Part shown: positions 34,496 through 43,520 of the stretch, piece after piece
Layout of the letters: each line of letters begins with the position of its first letter
Position numbering within the stretch: the stretch's first letter is position 1
From: CADEFX01 sp963806735
Lineage (GTDB): Bacteria > Pseudomonadota > Alphaproteobacteria > Rhizobiales > Hyphomicrobiaceae
DNA: 64,000 nucleotides
Assembly (NCBI GenBank): GCA_963806735.1
Contig: CAWEBE010000049.1
Coordinates: 310,001 to 374,000, forward strand
Direction of reading: 5' to 3'
Made by a program: the position numbers and the translations under genes
The notes under the pieces: generated by a model
What the model was told of the DNA's origin: nothing
Databases searched by the model: none
What the model saw: the letters and a program-made list of their open reading frames with translations, nothing else

Positions 34496-35644
34496 ATGAA
34501 AATCACTGACATCCTGGTGCACCCGATGGGCATGCCGGCGGAACGGGTGCGCTGGACGGCACAGGAGATCATGCGCCGGGTCGAGCTGACGCTCGTCGAG
34601 GTGCGCACGGATGCTGGCATCGTCGGCGTCGGAGAGATCTCGACGGGGCCGCAATCCGCCGTATGCAAGCTGCTGGATGACATGGCGCCCGTGATCAAGG
34701 GTATGGACCCGCTCGCGATCGACGCGGTGTGGAGCAAGCTGTTCTCGATTACGGTGCCGCGGCCGGGTGGGCTCGGCGGCTGGGACGGCTTGCCGCCGCC
34801 GCTCGCGCGCAACCAGCGGCCGCAGTTCATGGCGGCAATGGTGGGCATAGATATTGCGTTGTGGGACATCGCGGGCAAAGCCGCCAACAAGCCCGTGTTC
34901 CGCTTGCTGGGTGGCACTCGTACCGACGTGCACACCTACGCCGTCGGCGGGTTCTACGACGAGGGTGCACCGCTGCTCGCCTGCGCGGACGAATTGGCAG
35001 GGTATGTCGCCAACGGATTCCGCTCGGTGAAGCTCAAGTCGGGTGCCTTCTCGCTCGCCGAGGAGGTTGCGCGCGCACGCGCTGTCCGCGAGGTGATCGG
35101 GCCCGATATCCAGTTCATGCTCGACATGAACGCGCCCCACGACGTCGACACTTGCATCCGTTTCGCGGGTGAAGTTGCTAAGTACGACATCTACTGGCTC
35201 GAGGAACCGCTGCACTGGTACCTGCAGCCGCCCGACTATGTAACTTTGGCGAAAGCGATCCCCATTCCGCTGGCACACGGAGAGCGCGAATGGCATCGGT
35301 TCACGGTGCGCGACTTCATCGATTCTGGCGCGATCCGGTTCGTGCAGTTCGATTGCACGCGCTACGCCGGGTTCAGTGAGGCGCTGCGCATCGCGCGTCA
35401 CGCGCAGGAGAAGGGCGTGCTCATCGCGCCGCACTCGGCCGCGCACATTCAGGCCCACATTGCGTCGGCGTTCGGCGACGCCGCGTTCGGTGCGGAGTCA
35501 GCGGGCGACGACAGGCATCATCCGATCCATCATCGCATCTTCCACGGCGGCGCCGCGCATCGCGGTGGCCGCGTGCATTTGCCCGAGACGCCGGGTTTCG
35601 GCCTCGAGGTGGATTGGAAGGCAGTGAAGGCGCTGCGGTCATGA
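34496..35644 (+). CDS. Mandelate racemase/muconate lactonizing family enzyme
   Basis: A 382-aa enolase-superfamily enzyme that abstracts a proton alpha to a carboxylate, using Mg2+. ATG 34496 begins the capping domain (MKITDILVHPMGMP). In the barrel I can place the K-x-K pair Lys179/Lys181, metal ligands Asp210 (L-D-M-N), Glu236 (L-E-E-P) and Glu263 (H-G-E-R-E), and His313 (A-P-H-S-A-A-H) as opposite base. All catalytic positions are present, so it is probably active as a dehydratase, racemase or cycloisomerase. The substrate is presumably linked to the upstream importer and the convergent hydantoinase-type genes. No recognisable acid-sugar subgroup motif lets me go further. Confidence 0.88.
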   Translation: MKITDILVHPMGMPAERVRWTAQEIMRRVELTLVEVRTDAGIVGVGEISTGPQSAVCKLLDDMAPVIKGMDPLAIDAVWSKLFSITVPRPGGLGGWDGLPPPLARNQRPQFMAAMVGIDIALWDIAGKAANKPVFRLLGGTRTDVHTYAVGGFYDEGAPLLACADELAGYVANGFRSVKLKSGAFSLAEEVARARAVREVIGPDIQFMLDMNAPHDVDTCIRFAGEVAKYDIYWLEEPLHWYLQPPDYVTLAKAIPIPLAHGEREWHRFTVRDFIDSGAIRFVQFDCTRYAGFSEALRIARHAQEKGVLIAPHSAAHIQAHIASAFGDAAFGAESAGDDRHHPIHHRIFHGGAAHRGGRVHLPETPGFGLEVDWKAVKALRS

Positions 35645-35661
35645 GCGAAGGAGCTACAGCA

Positions 35662-35708
35662 TGATCGTTTCAGATGGATCGCGAACCCGATTCCATCCGA
35701 AACGATCA
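35662..35708. repeat. Rhizobiales-type palindromic intergenic element
   Basis: A 17-bp stem with one mismatch (TGATCGTTTCAGATGGA at 35662-35678 against TCCATCCGAAACGATCA at 35692-35708) and a 13-base loop, flanked by AGC and AGCTCTT. It lies in the 80-base gap between two convergent genes and may act as a bidirectional terminator. Similar GCATGATCG...CGATCAAGCTCT palindromes recur in Hyphomicrobiales genomes. Confidence 0.65.
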
Positions 35709-35725
35709 AGCTCTTGGGTGCCACT

Positions 35726-37525
35726 TCACAGCTTTTCGCACGCATCGAAGTATGCGCTGCGATGGAACATCTTGTCGGGAGCGGATGAACGGGTGCGCAG
35801 CCTCGCTGTCCCATCGTGATCGATTGATCTGCCATCTTCAGTCAGCGCCACCCCGTACTCGGATCCAGCGCTCTCCCGTGATACGAACCCGTCTAGGACG
35901 TCGGCCAGCACATCTTCGGCCGGCCGCTCGAATGGGGAACCCCAGCCGCCACCGCCGGGCGTAATGACTCTCAGCAGGTCGCCCCGCTTCAGCGTGTGGC
36001 CGTCGCTCATGGTCTTGAGCAGGCGCTCGCCGGGCGTGCCTGGATTGACGATGAACGCACCGGCCGCCCCACACTTGCCCCCGTTTACGCCAAAGGCCGG
36101 GTAGCGGCAGTTGTCCATGCGCACGCCGAGCGTCGCGTCATCCTGAAGAATGCGGACGTCGCGCACGATACCGCAGCCGCCGCGCCAGCGACCGGCACCG
36201 CCCGAATTGAGGTGGACGCCGAAACTCTCGATGCGAATGCCGAGCTCCATCTCCACGAACTCGATTGGGTAGTTCTCCTGCGCCACATAGTACACAGCGT
36301 CGATGCCGTCCGCTGTCGGGCGTGCGCCGAAGCCGACCGACAGCCCCTCGACGCCAAGGGTTTGTTTGCCAGTCCGCGAGTCGCGGCTGCGCAAATAATA
36401 GAGGACGTAAACGGCCGAGGCCGCCGAGGCCTTGCCACCTGTGGCCTGCGCCAACGTGCCCAGCATCGATGACGTGACGCGGATCATCGTGTGCGAACGC
36501 AGGCCGACAGGTGCCGGGAAATGCGGCCACACGACACTGCCCGGCCGCTTCATGACGGCATCGATGCAGCGATTGAAGCCAGCACTCATGCCGATCGCCG
36601 GATCATCGCGCAGGAAATAGAGGCCGAGCATGTGGCCGATGACGGTGTCGTCCATCACGTAGTTGATGGAGCCCGTTGCCTGGTCTGCGGAGCCGCTGAA
36701 GTCAAAGCTGAGCCGGCCCTTGCGGCTTTCGAGCCTCGCCTCCACCCAGTATGGGGTGTCGGTGACGGCATCGGAATCTATCCAATCGCGGAAAGTCCAA
36801 GCGCCGTCCGGTACACTCGCCTGCACGCGCGCATCGAGCGCTGCTGCCGTCTGCTGCAGCGTCGTCTCGAACGCGGCGGCAACCGTAGTCGCGCCAAAAC
36901 GGGCAATGATCTCCTCCAGCCGCGCCTTGCCGAGGCGGACAGCCGCCATGATGGCCGAGAGGTCGCCACGCATCATCTCGGGGAAGCGGGAGTTGCGAGC
37001 GTAAATGCGGACCACCTCCTCGTTGACCACGCCGTTACGCATGACGCGGACGGGCGGGATCATGATGCCCTCGTGGAACATGCTGGTGACATTCGGGCTG
37101 ACCGAGCCGGGGTAGGTGCCACCGACGTCCCACAGGTGTCCCCAGGCCTCGACGAATGCGATGAGCCGGCCCTGCGCAAACACCGGCATGACGAAAACGG
37201 TGTCGTTGGTCTGAGTCACACCGCCGCGTGACCCGTACACGTCGTTGTACCAGTAGAGGTCGCCGTCGCGCATGGTGTCGGCGGGATACTGTTCGAGAAT
37301 CGCGTCTACGAGGTTGCCGGCGAGCGTCAGCGCCGTGGATACGACGAGGCGGCCGGCGGCATCGAGGAATGCGGTGAAGTAATCCTTCTTTTCACGGATG
37401 AAGGGCGACATCGCCGTGCGGCCGATGAGGGTCTCCATCTCGGAGCGCGCGGCGCCGAGTGCGCCCTTGATGAGCTCGAGCGTGATGGGGCTGGGCGCCG
37501 AAGATGAGTTGCCAGGAGTGTTCAC
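35726..37525 (-). CDS. Hydantoinase B/oxoprolinase family protein
   Basis: The B subunit (599 aa) of an ATP-dependent cyclic-amide hydrolase of the N-methylhydantoinase, 5-oxoprolinase or acetone-carboxylase superfamily. The N-terminus (ITLELIKGALGAARSEM), S-P-F-I-R-E-K-K-D-Y-F, Y-N-D-V-Y-G-S-R-G-G-V-T-Q-T-N-D and the C-terminal G-G-G-G-W-G-S-P-F segment are all present. The GTG start at 37525 overlaps the stop of subunit A by four bases, so both are made together in equal amounts. It is convergent with the enolase-superfamily gene. The substrate could be hydantoin, oxoproline or another cyclic imide; sequence alone does not decide. Confidence 0.9.
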   Translation of the reverse strand: MNTPGNSSSAPSPITLELIKGALGAARSEMETLIGRTAMSPFIREKKDYFTAFLDAAGRLVVSTALTLAGNLVDAILEQYPADTMRDGDLYWYNDVYGSRGGVTQTNDTVFVMPVFAQGRLIAFVEAWGHLWDVGGTYPGSVSPNVTSMFHEGIMIPPVRVMRNGVVNEEVVRIYARNSRFPEMMRGDLSAIMAAVRLGKARLEEIIARFGATTVAAAFETTLQQTAAALDARVQASVPDGAWTFRDWIDSDAVTDTPYWVEARLESRKGRLSFDFSGSADQATGSINYVMDDTVIGHMLGLYFLRDDPAIGMSAGFNRCIDAVMKRPGSVVWPHFPAPVGLRSHTMIRVTSSMLGTLAQATGGKASAASAVYVLYYLRSRDSRTGKQTLGVEGLSVGFGARPTADGIDAVYYVAQENYPIEFVEMELGIRIESFGVHLNSGGAGRWRGGCGIVRDVRILQDDATLGVRMDNCRYPAFGVNGGKCGAAGAFIVNPGTPGERLLKTMSDGHTLKRGDLLRVITPGGGGWGSPFERPAEDVLADVLDGFVSRESAGSEYGVALTEDGRSIDHDGTARLRTRSSAPDKMFHRSAYFDACEKL

Positions 37526-39621
37526 GCAAGATCCTCGATCAGCAGGGTACCATGAGCATCGACCGTAGCCGTCTGGTCGGGCAGCACGACCGTGGTCGAG
37601 TCCAGCTGGTCGATGATGGCTGGTCCGTCGATCCGATGTCCGGCCAACAGGGTTTCCCGCCGCCAGGTGGAGATTTGCCGCGGCCCCGAGCCGTCGAGGA
37701 TCGCCACTCTCGTCCCCGACGCGGCCGGCGTGGAGCCGGCGCGCGCTGGCGCGAGCTGTGGGAAGTCAATGTGGTCCATGAGGCCCTCGGCACTCACGCG
37801 CAGATTGACAATCTCAACAGCCGCACCGCGATCGGCAAACGTATAGAGTTCCTGGTGACGATCATGAAAGGCTGCGACCAGGCATTCTAGGACAGACTGG
37901 GACACATCGCCTTGCGGTAGTGCAATAGCGATCTCCTCGCCCTGGCCGGCATAGCGCAAGTCGGCGAGACGCGACAGACGGCGGCGCGACGGTGCCACGC
38001 CATCCTGTTGCAGCCGGTCATCGGCAGCACGCATCAGGGCCTCGAAGCTCGACGCGATGGTGCCGATATCGAAATCGGGCGCTTTCTGAAGCCGGGTTAC
38101 AGCGAAGTCGTACTTGAGATCGGCGGATAACAGGCCGGTGGCGCACAGGATGCCCGGGTGCAGGGGTACGAGGCAGCGGCGCATGCCAATGAGCCGCATC
38201 AGCCGTGCACCATGCACGGGGCCTGCGCCGCCGAAGGCGCAAAGCGCAAAATCTGCCGGCGAAAGCCCGCGCTCGACAGACATGACTTTGAGGGCGCCCA
38301 CCATGTTGTTGTCGACGATATCGACAATGCCCGCAGCCGCCGCCTCGATCGTCAGTCGCAACGGATCGGCGACCTGGCTTCGGATCGCCTCCCGCGCCCG
38401 GGCCACATCGAGCGCAATCTCGCCGTCGAGCAGATGATCTGGAACGCGACCGAGGACGAGGTTGGCGTCGGTGACGGTGGCCAGCGTCCCACCTCGACCA
38501 TAGGCGGCAGGCCCCGGATCGGCGCCGGCACTTTCCGGCCCGACCCGCAACGCGCCCTCCGGCGTCACTCGTGCAATGGAGCCGCCGCCCGCACCGATGG
38601 TGTGGATGTCGACGATCGGGAGCGCCAGAGGGAAGGAGCCGATGCGGCCAGCCATGGAGACTTGCGGCGCGCCCTTCCGGATCAGTGCCACATCGGCGCT
38701 GGTGCCCCCGATGTCGATCGTGATCAGGTCGTCATAGCCCGCGAGGCGACCGACGAGTGCCGCGCCGCGCGCTCCCGCGGCTGGTCCCGAGAGCGCAAGA
38801 TGCACCGGCTGGCGGGCGGCCGCATCAGGCGGGAAGATGCCGCCATTAGATTTCATCACGAAAAACGGTGAGGAGATCTCCCGTGACCGCAGCCCCGAGG
38901 CAAGTCGATCGATATAGCTGCCGACCAGCGGCTGCAGTGTGGCGTTGAGCACGGTGGCGAGAGTGCGCTCGTATTCGCGGAACAGAGGCAACACGTCGTG
39001 GGAGAGCGAGATCGGGACGCCGGGGAGCGCGCGCGCGAGGATGTCTCCGACCTGCTGCTCATGCGCCGGATTGATGTAGCTGTGCAGCAGCACGACGGCT
39101 ACAGCCGCGTAGCCCTGCTCGCGAATGCGCATGGCCACGACCTCGACGGCGCCGGCATCGAGCGGCGTTTCGATCTTGCCGTCGAAGAGGATGCGCTCCG
39201 GTACCTCGAATATATCGCGCGGCGGCACAGGGCGACGCGGCTTTACCCAGCCAAACAGATTCTCGTGGCGTGGTATGTCGGCCCGTCCGATCTCGAGGAC
39301 GTGGCGAAAGCCTGCCGTCGTGATCAGAGCGGCGCGTGCGCCCTTGCTTTCGAGAACGGCATTGGTCGCAACCGTCGTGCCGTGGAACGTCGTCGCGACC
39401 TCACGCGGTGTTCGGCGCGCGATGGCGAGCACCTTGTCGACGCCCTCGAAGAACCCTTCGGACGGATCGGAGGGCACGGACGGCGACTTCGTGATCCAGT
39501 AGTGGCCGGTCCTTCGGTCGGCAAGGATAACGTCTGTGAAGGTACCGCCGACGTCGAGTGCGAGCGCGAGGCCTTCCGCCACCGGCGGTCGGCCCGGTGG
39601 TTGCTCAGTCCGCGTGCTCAT
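37522..39621 (-). CDS. Hydantoinase A/oxoprolinase family protein
   Basis: The A subunit (699 aa) with an actin-like ATPase fold. The phosphate-binding motif D-V-G-G-T-F-T-D-V near residue 24, H-G-T-T-V-A-T-N-A and I-D-I-G-G-T-S-A-D-V-A in the middle are intact, as is G-A-G-G-G-S-I-A. It phosphorylates the cyclic amide or carbonyl substrate before hydrolysis by subunit B. The start has AAGGAGATGGG upstream. About 65 bases upstream, on the same strand, ends the MFS carrier, so the order carrier, A, B is a probable operon. Confidence 0.92.
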   Translation of the reverse strand: MSTRTEQPPGRPPVAEGLALALDVGGTFTDVILADRRTGHYWITKSPSVPSDPSEGFFEGVDKVLAIARRTPREVATTFHGTTVATNAVLESKGARAALITTAGFRHVLEIGRADIPRHENLFGWVKPRRPVPPRDIFEVPERILFDGKIETPLDAGAVEVVAMRIREQGYAAVAVVLLHSYINPAHEQQVGDILARALPGVPISLSHDVLPLFREYERTLATVLNATLQPLVGSYIDRLASGLRSREISSPFFVMKSNGGIFPPDAAARQPVHLALSGPAAGARGAALVGRLAGYDDLITIDIGGTSADVALIRKGAPQVSMAGRIGSFPLALPIVDIHTIGAGGGSIARVTPEGALRVGPESAGADPGPAAYGRGGTLATVTDANLVLGRVPDHLLDGEIALDVARAREAIRSQVADPLRLTIEAAAAGIVDIVDNNMVGALKVMSVERGLSPADFALCAFGGAGPVHGARLMRLIGMRRCLVPLHPGILCATGLLSADLKYDFAVTRLQKAPDFDIGTIASSFEALMRAADDRLQQDGVAPSRRRLSRLADLRYAGQGEEIAIALPQGDVSQSVLECLVAAFHDRHQELYTFADRGAAVEIVNLRVSAEGLMDHIDFPQLAPARAGSTPAASGTRVAILDGSGPRQISTWRRETLLAGHRIDGPAIIDQLDSTTVVLPDQTATVDAHGTLLIEDLA

Positions 39622-39686
39622 CCCATCTCCTTGCTCTCAGCCTCTCGGCGAGAATGAGGCACGGCCAGCCGCTTTCGCAAGCCCAT

Positions 39687-40985
39687 CTAACAGGCCGGGG
39701 TGAGCAAAGGCCTTCTGTTTTGCGATAAAACTGTGCGATGCGCCAATCGAGCGGCCCACACCATTCGGGCGATCGTGAGCAGGTTGAGAACCCCCATCAG
39801 GCCTGCAAGAGCGAAGGCGAACGTGTAATTCAGATAGATATCGAACAGCACGCCTCCCGCATACCCACCGACACCCATGCCGATCCAGGCCACGAGCATG
39901 GTGAGGCCGAGCGCACTACCGAAGCGATGGGCCGGAACGGCTTCCCCGACACACAAGATGAGGCATGTCATGTTGCCGGCAAAGCCGAACCCGAACACGG
40001 CCGAAAGCGCAATCAGGGACATGCTGTCGCCGAGCAGCGGATAGCCTACGACGCAGGCGGTCTGGATGGTCGAGGCCAGCGCGTAGCTGGGTAAGTAGCC
40101 GATCCGGTCGGCGATGAAACCGAAGCAGATCCGGCCAATCGTGCCTGAGAGCATGGCGACCAGAAGGCTGGTGGCGCCTATGACGGGCGACCCGCAGACC
40201 GAGCCGACAAAACTTGCCATGTGCACGAGAGGAACCCCCATGCAGGCGCAGCAAAGGAAGGCGGCGAGAGACAAGGCTGCGACGCGAAGCCTCTCGGCGG
40301 GCGATGCTCCCGCGTCGTGATGCGATGGGCCTTGGGGCGCGCTAACGGCGTCTACAGGGCGGGTGATGCGGGGCAGCGTCAAGCCGAGCGCCAAGAGCGT
40401 GGCGATGGCCAGAGTGAGAAACGTGAGGCGCCAGCCCAGGCTGTCGATCAAGACGTTGGCCAGGAAAGGCACCACCCCCTGTCCCAGCGCGCCGCCGGCG
40501 GTGACGATGCCGATGGCAACGCCCCGGCGGCGGTCGAACCATTCCTTGGTTGCCGCCAACAGCGGAGTATACAACACAGCAAACCCCAGCCCGCCGAGGA
40601 CGAGGTTGGCCAGATAGAACTGCCAAAGAGTTTGCACCGCTGTCATCGACAGGACCGACAGCGCCATGCCGGAGCCGCCGATCGCCATCAGAATGCGTAC
40701 GTCGACGCGGTCCGTTACTCGGCCCCAGACGTACCCGCCCACGGCCATGCCGATGGTGCCGGCAGCATAGCCGAAGCTCACCTCCGCCCGGGTCCATGCG
40801 AACTCGGCTTCCAGTGGGCGGATGAAGACCGATGCCAGGGCCAGCGCACCGAAGCCCAGCGCCATCGTGATGGTGGCCCCGATGACGACATGGATGCGGC
40901 GCCACATCAGGTCTCTGGCCGAGCTCGGCGCGGCGAATGCCATCGCCTGATGATTCTGCTCTGCAATGCCGGAAAGGGTGCTCAT
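39687..40985 (-). CDS. MFS transporter, oxalate/formate antiporter-like
   Basis: A 432-aa major facilitator protein with twelve predicted membrane helices and the loop motif G-R-V-T-D-R-V-D-V-R between TM2 and TM3. It fits the monocarboxylate (MCT/OxlT-like) type, whose known members move small carboxylates. A cytoplasmic loop of about 30 residues between TM6 and TM7 is rich in Pro, Ser and His. It is the first gene of the minus-strand set MFS, hydantoinase A, hydantoinase B, so it may import the same substrate as the ABC system or export a product. Confidence 0.88.
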   Translation of the reverse strand: MSTLSGIAEQNHQAMAFAAPSSARDLMWRRIHVVIGATITMALGFGALALASVFIRPLEAEFAWTRAEVSFGYAAGTIGMAVGGYVWGRVTDRVDVRILMAIGGSGMALSVLSMTAVQTLWQFYLANLVLGGLGFAVLYTPLLAATKEWFDRRRGVAIGIVTAGGALGQGVVPFLANVLIDSLGWRLTFLTLAIATLLALGLTLPRITRPVDAVSAPQGPSHHDAGASPAERLRVAALSLAAFLCCACMGVPLVHMASFVGSVCGSPVIGATSLLVAMLSGTIGRICFGFIADRIGYLPSYALASTIQTACVVGYPLLGDSMSLIALSAVFGFGFAGNMTCLILCVGEAVPAHRFGSALGLTMLVAWIGMGVGGYAGGVLFDIYLNYTFAFALAGLMGVLNLLTIARMVWAARLAHRTVLSQNRRPLLTPAC

Positions 40986-41162
40986 GCCAAGCCTCGGATG
41001 GTCCGGCGGTTGGACCGGACCCGAGACGATCTAAGCGGGATGCGCCCATCCAAGCTTGCAGTTCACCTGCAGCGTTTGTGGAGATGTTCTGAAATCGTGG
41101 CGGGCAATCCGCGCCCGGCGGCGGCATTCGGCGGCTGCGCCGGCCGCGAGAGCCACGGGCCG

Positions 41163-42842
41163 CTAGTCCTGGAGGCCCAGGCGCCGGAATGTCTCGCGGA
41201 CCTGCTTCACCAGCGCGGCATCGCGATAGGGAAAGGCACGGAAGTAATCGGCGACGCGATAGCCAGGATGAATGCTTTTCAGACGCGCTACGTACCGCTG
41301 TGAAACATGGTCGCGGCCTGCGGCGGCGTTGCAGAACGCTGCCATGGCAAGAATGTGGTAGTGCGAGTTGGGTTGCCGCACGGCCCGGTCGGCCAGATCG
41401 GCGCCCTCGTCTAGACGGCCGAGCACGGTCGCATTAAATGCCTGCACGGTCAGCATTGCAAAGCTCATGAGGTCATAAGGGCTGAGGCGACGGGCCTGGC
41501 GCACGTCCAGATCGCTGGCAGCTCCATCCGCCTTGAGCATCCGCGCAAATGACACGGAATAGTGGCCCATTGCGAAATTCGGGTTGAGATCGACCGATCG
41601 CGCGATCTCCTCGACCGCCTGGTCGACGTCGTGCCGCAGCAGGAAGGCCCGCCCCAGCGCCCAGTAGCCCTGCGGCTCGCGCGGGTCGAGGAGCAGCGCG
41701 TGTTTGGCGTAGTCGAAGGCCTGTTGAATCTCACCTTCCCGATCGGTGCCAATCTCCAGGAAGGCGCGCTGCCAGTGCACGAAAGACAGCCCCGCAAAAA
41801 CGCGCGATGAATTCGGATCCAGCTTCGCCGCCAGCTTGAACAGTCGTTCCGCCTCGACGTAGCCTTCGCGCGTAAACTGGTACATATGCCAGCTTCCGCG
41901 ATGGTAGGCGCTCCAGGCGTCCAGGCTCGACGGTGAAGCGAGCAGGGCGCGTCGCCGCTCGGAGTGCTCGATCTCGGCCTCGACGGCGCCGATGATCTCG
42001 CCGACGATCCCATCCTGGACCTCGAAGATGTCGCCGATGCTGCAAGTGAAGTGGTTGGCCCAGGTCTCGGAGCCCGCGATGGCGTCGGTAAGCGCGGCAT
42101 GGATGCGGGCCTGTCTTCCCCGCAGATGAATGCTGCCATGCAGGACGTAGCGCACGCCCAGCTTCTCGGAAACGCTGCGGGCATCGTGCGCGGCGCCGCG
42201 AAACATGAAGGCCGTGCCACGGGAGATGACGAACAACGATCGTGTGCGGGCGAGCCCGGTCATGATATCCAGCGAGAGGCCGTCCGACACGATCTGGTCG
42301 GCCTCCTCGCCGCCCAGCATTTGAAAGGGGAGAACCACGATAGACGGCTGTTTGGGCAGGGTGAGGTCGATCCCGGCCACACGCTCGTCCAGGACGACGT
42401 CCACGTGGGTTGCGTGCAACGGTGCGGGACGGCCGGCGTCTCCATTCTCCCGGCTCCCGGCATGACCGGAGGTCGTCGTCTTCTGGCTCGCGTGCACCGC
42501 CTCCATAATTTCTGCGGGCTTGGCCGAGTCAGCTTCAATCCTCACCTCGCCCACGAAGCGAATGCCGCGGCGATGGATGGTCTTGATCAGCGACTGGGTC
42601 TTGCCGTTGTCGCCGACGGCCTGCCGCGCGGCCTTGACGCGGCTCGAAATGGCGGCGTCCGAAACGATACGCCCCTTCCAGATCTTCTCGATGATCTCGT
42701 CCCTGGTCACGATCCGATCGCGGTTTTCGATGAGCTGGAGCAGCAGATCGAACACTTGCGGTTCCACGGACACGTGCTCGCCGCCTCGGTGCAGCTCGAA
42801 GCGGCTTGTGTCCATCCGGCAGGAACCAAATTGTAAGATCAT
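41163..42842 (-). CDS. Winged-helix regulator with TolB-like and TPR domains
   Basis: A 559-aa transcription regulator. Residues 1-100 are an OmpR/CadC-type winged helix (FELHRGGEHVSVEPQVFDLL, R-D-E-I-I-E-K-I-W-K-G-R, S-R-V-K-A-A-R-Q-A-V-G-D). After a linker comes a TolB N-terminal-like domain (PSIVVLPFQML, V-L-H-G-S-I) often seen joined to adenylate cyclases, then several TPRs (about 330-520). Unlike CadC it has no membrane helix, so it should sense a cytoplasmic ligand or protein. ATG 42842 has AGAGG upstream and the winged helix starts at once. It diverges from the DUF1127/hydrolase pair and may control it. Confidence 0.86.
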   Translation of the reverse strand: MILQFGSCRMDTSRFELHRGGEHVSVEPQVFDLLLQLIENRDRIVTRDEIIEKIWKGRIVSDAAISSRVKAARQAVGDNGKTQSLIKTIHRRGIRFVGEVRIEADSAKPAEIMEAVHASQKTTTSGHAGSRENGDAGRPAPLHATHVDVVLDERVAGIDLTLPKQPSIVVLPFQMLGGEEADQIVSDGLSLDIMTGLARTRSLFVISRGTAFMFRGAAHDARSVSEKLGVRYVLHGSIHLRGRQARIHAALTDAIAGSETWANHFTCSIGDIFEVQDGIVGEIIGAVEAEIEHSERRRALLASPSSLDAWSAYHRGSWHMYQFTREGYVEAERLFKLAAKLDPNSSRVFAGLSFVHWQRAFLEIGTDREGEIQQAFDYAKHALLLDPREPQGYWALGRAFLLRHDVDQAVEEIARSVDLNPNFAMGHYSVSFARMLKADGAASDLDVRQARRLSPYDLMSFAMLTVQAFNATVLGRLDEGADLADRAVRQPNSHYHILAMAAFCNAAAGRDHVSQRYVARLKSIHPGYRVADYFRAFPYRDAALVKQVRETFRRLGLQD

Positions 42843-43221
42843 GCCGCCTCTACTACTGCCGATTTCCGACCGGAGATGTGCCGTGCGAGACAGCCTTGTT
42901 CGGAGTTGCGCATAGCCAAGTCGATCCGGCCTTCCATCAATCGGTACGTCGGTCTGGCGCGGCGCGATCCAGCCCACGTGACATGCAGCCGCCTGTCATC
43001 CGCACGGGTCCGGCTCGCCCAGCGAGGCCCTTCAGGATTTCTCCATGTATTCATCAGGCCAGCTTCAAGCGAGACTCTGCCGGTTGGGATAGTCGATGCA
43101 CCGTCAGCCCGTTACCGGTCCAGGCTAATGATCGAGGAAATCCGTCCCGCGATCAATGTCCGCGCCGGATTGCCGTTTCCGTCAACTAGTTAATCGGCGG
43201 CTGCCCTGTGAAAAAGGATAG
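42843..43221. other. Divergent intergenic region, regulator and DUF1127 genes
   Basis: About 380 bases with no supported gene. It must contain the promoters of the minus-strand regulator and of the plus-strand DUF1127/hydrolase pair. I see no clear operator repeat. Confidence 0.5.
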
Positions 43222-43337
43222 ATGCTCATGAGCGCCAACTGTCCGATTGCGCTGAGCGGCCGCGGTCGAGGCCCAATCGGCGCGAACTTGCCCATTGGCT
43301 GATCTGGCTGCCGGTTAGGTCTTTCGCCCAACTGATC

Positions 43338-43520
43338 GTGGCGGCCCTGGAGTATCGCCTGCGGCGCCGGAACAAAAGATGCTGTCGGCACATGGATGAT
43401 CGCATGCTGGCGGACCTCGGTCTGCGCAGAAGGGAGATCGACGCGGCGCATCGACGAGCGCGGCCGGCAGCGTCTGCTGTACGCTACGACGCCATGCTTT
43501 GGACGGAGAGGGTGTCATGA
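43338..43520 (+). CDS. DUF1127 small protein, probably frame-broken at its 5' end
   Basis: Sixty residues from GTG 43338 contain the DUF1127 core, R-H-M-D-D-R-M-L-A-D-L-G-L-R-R-R-E-I-D, a short basic domain of alphaproteobacteria linked in some species to RNA binding and to carbon and phosphate metabolism. The GTG has no Shine-Dalgarno. A better start, ATG 43222 with AAGGA four bases upstream, opens another frame (MLMSANCPIALSGRGRGPIG) that stops near 43303. This frame remains open behind the GTG (AHWLIWLPVRSFAQLIV). One indel around 43270-43300 would join the two into a normal DUF1127 protein. The stop overlaps the next start (ATGA). Confidence 0.7.
   Translation: MAALEYRLRRRNKRCCRHMDDRMLADLGLRRREIDAAHRRARPAASAVRYDAMLWTERVS

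Noticed and set aside
34052..35458. Minus-strand open frame (468 codons) opposite the LivF and enolase-superfamily genes
   Set aside because: His/Arg-rich shadow that crosses two well supported plus-strand genes.
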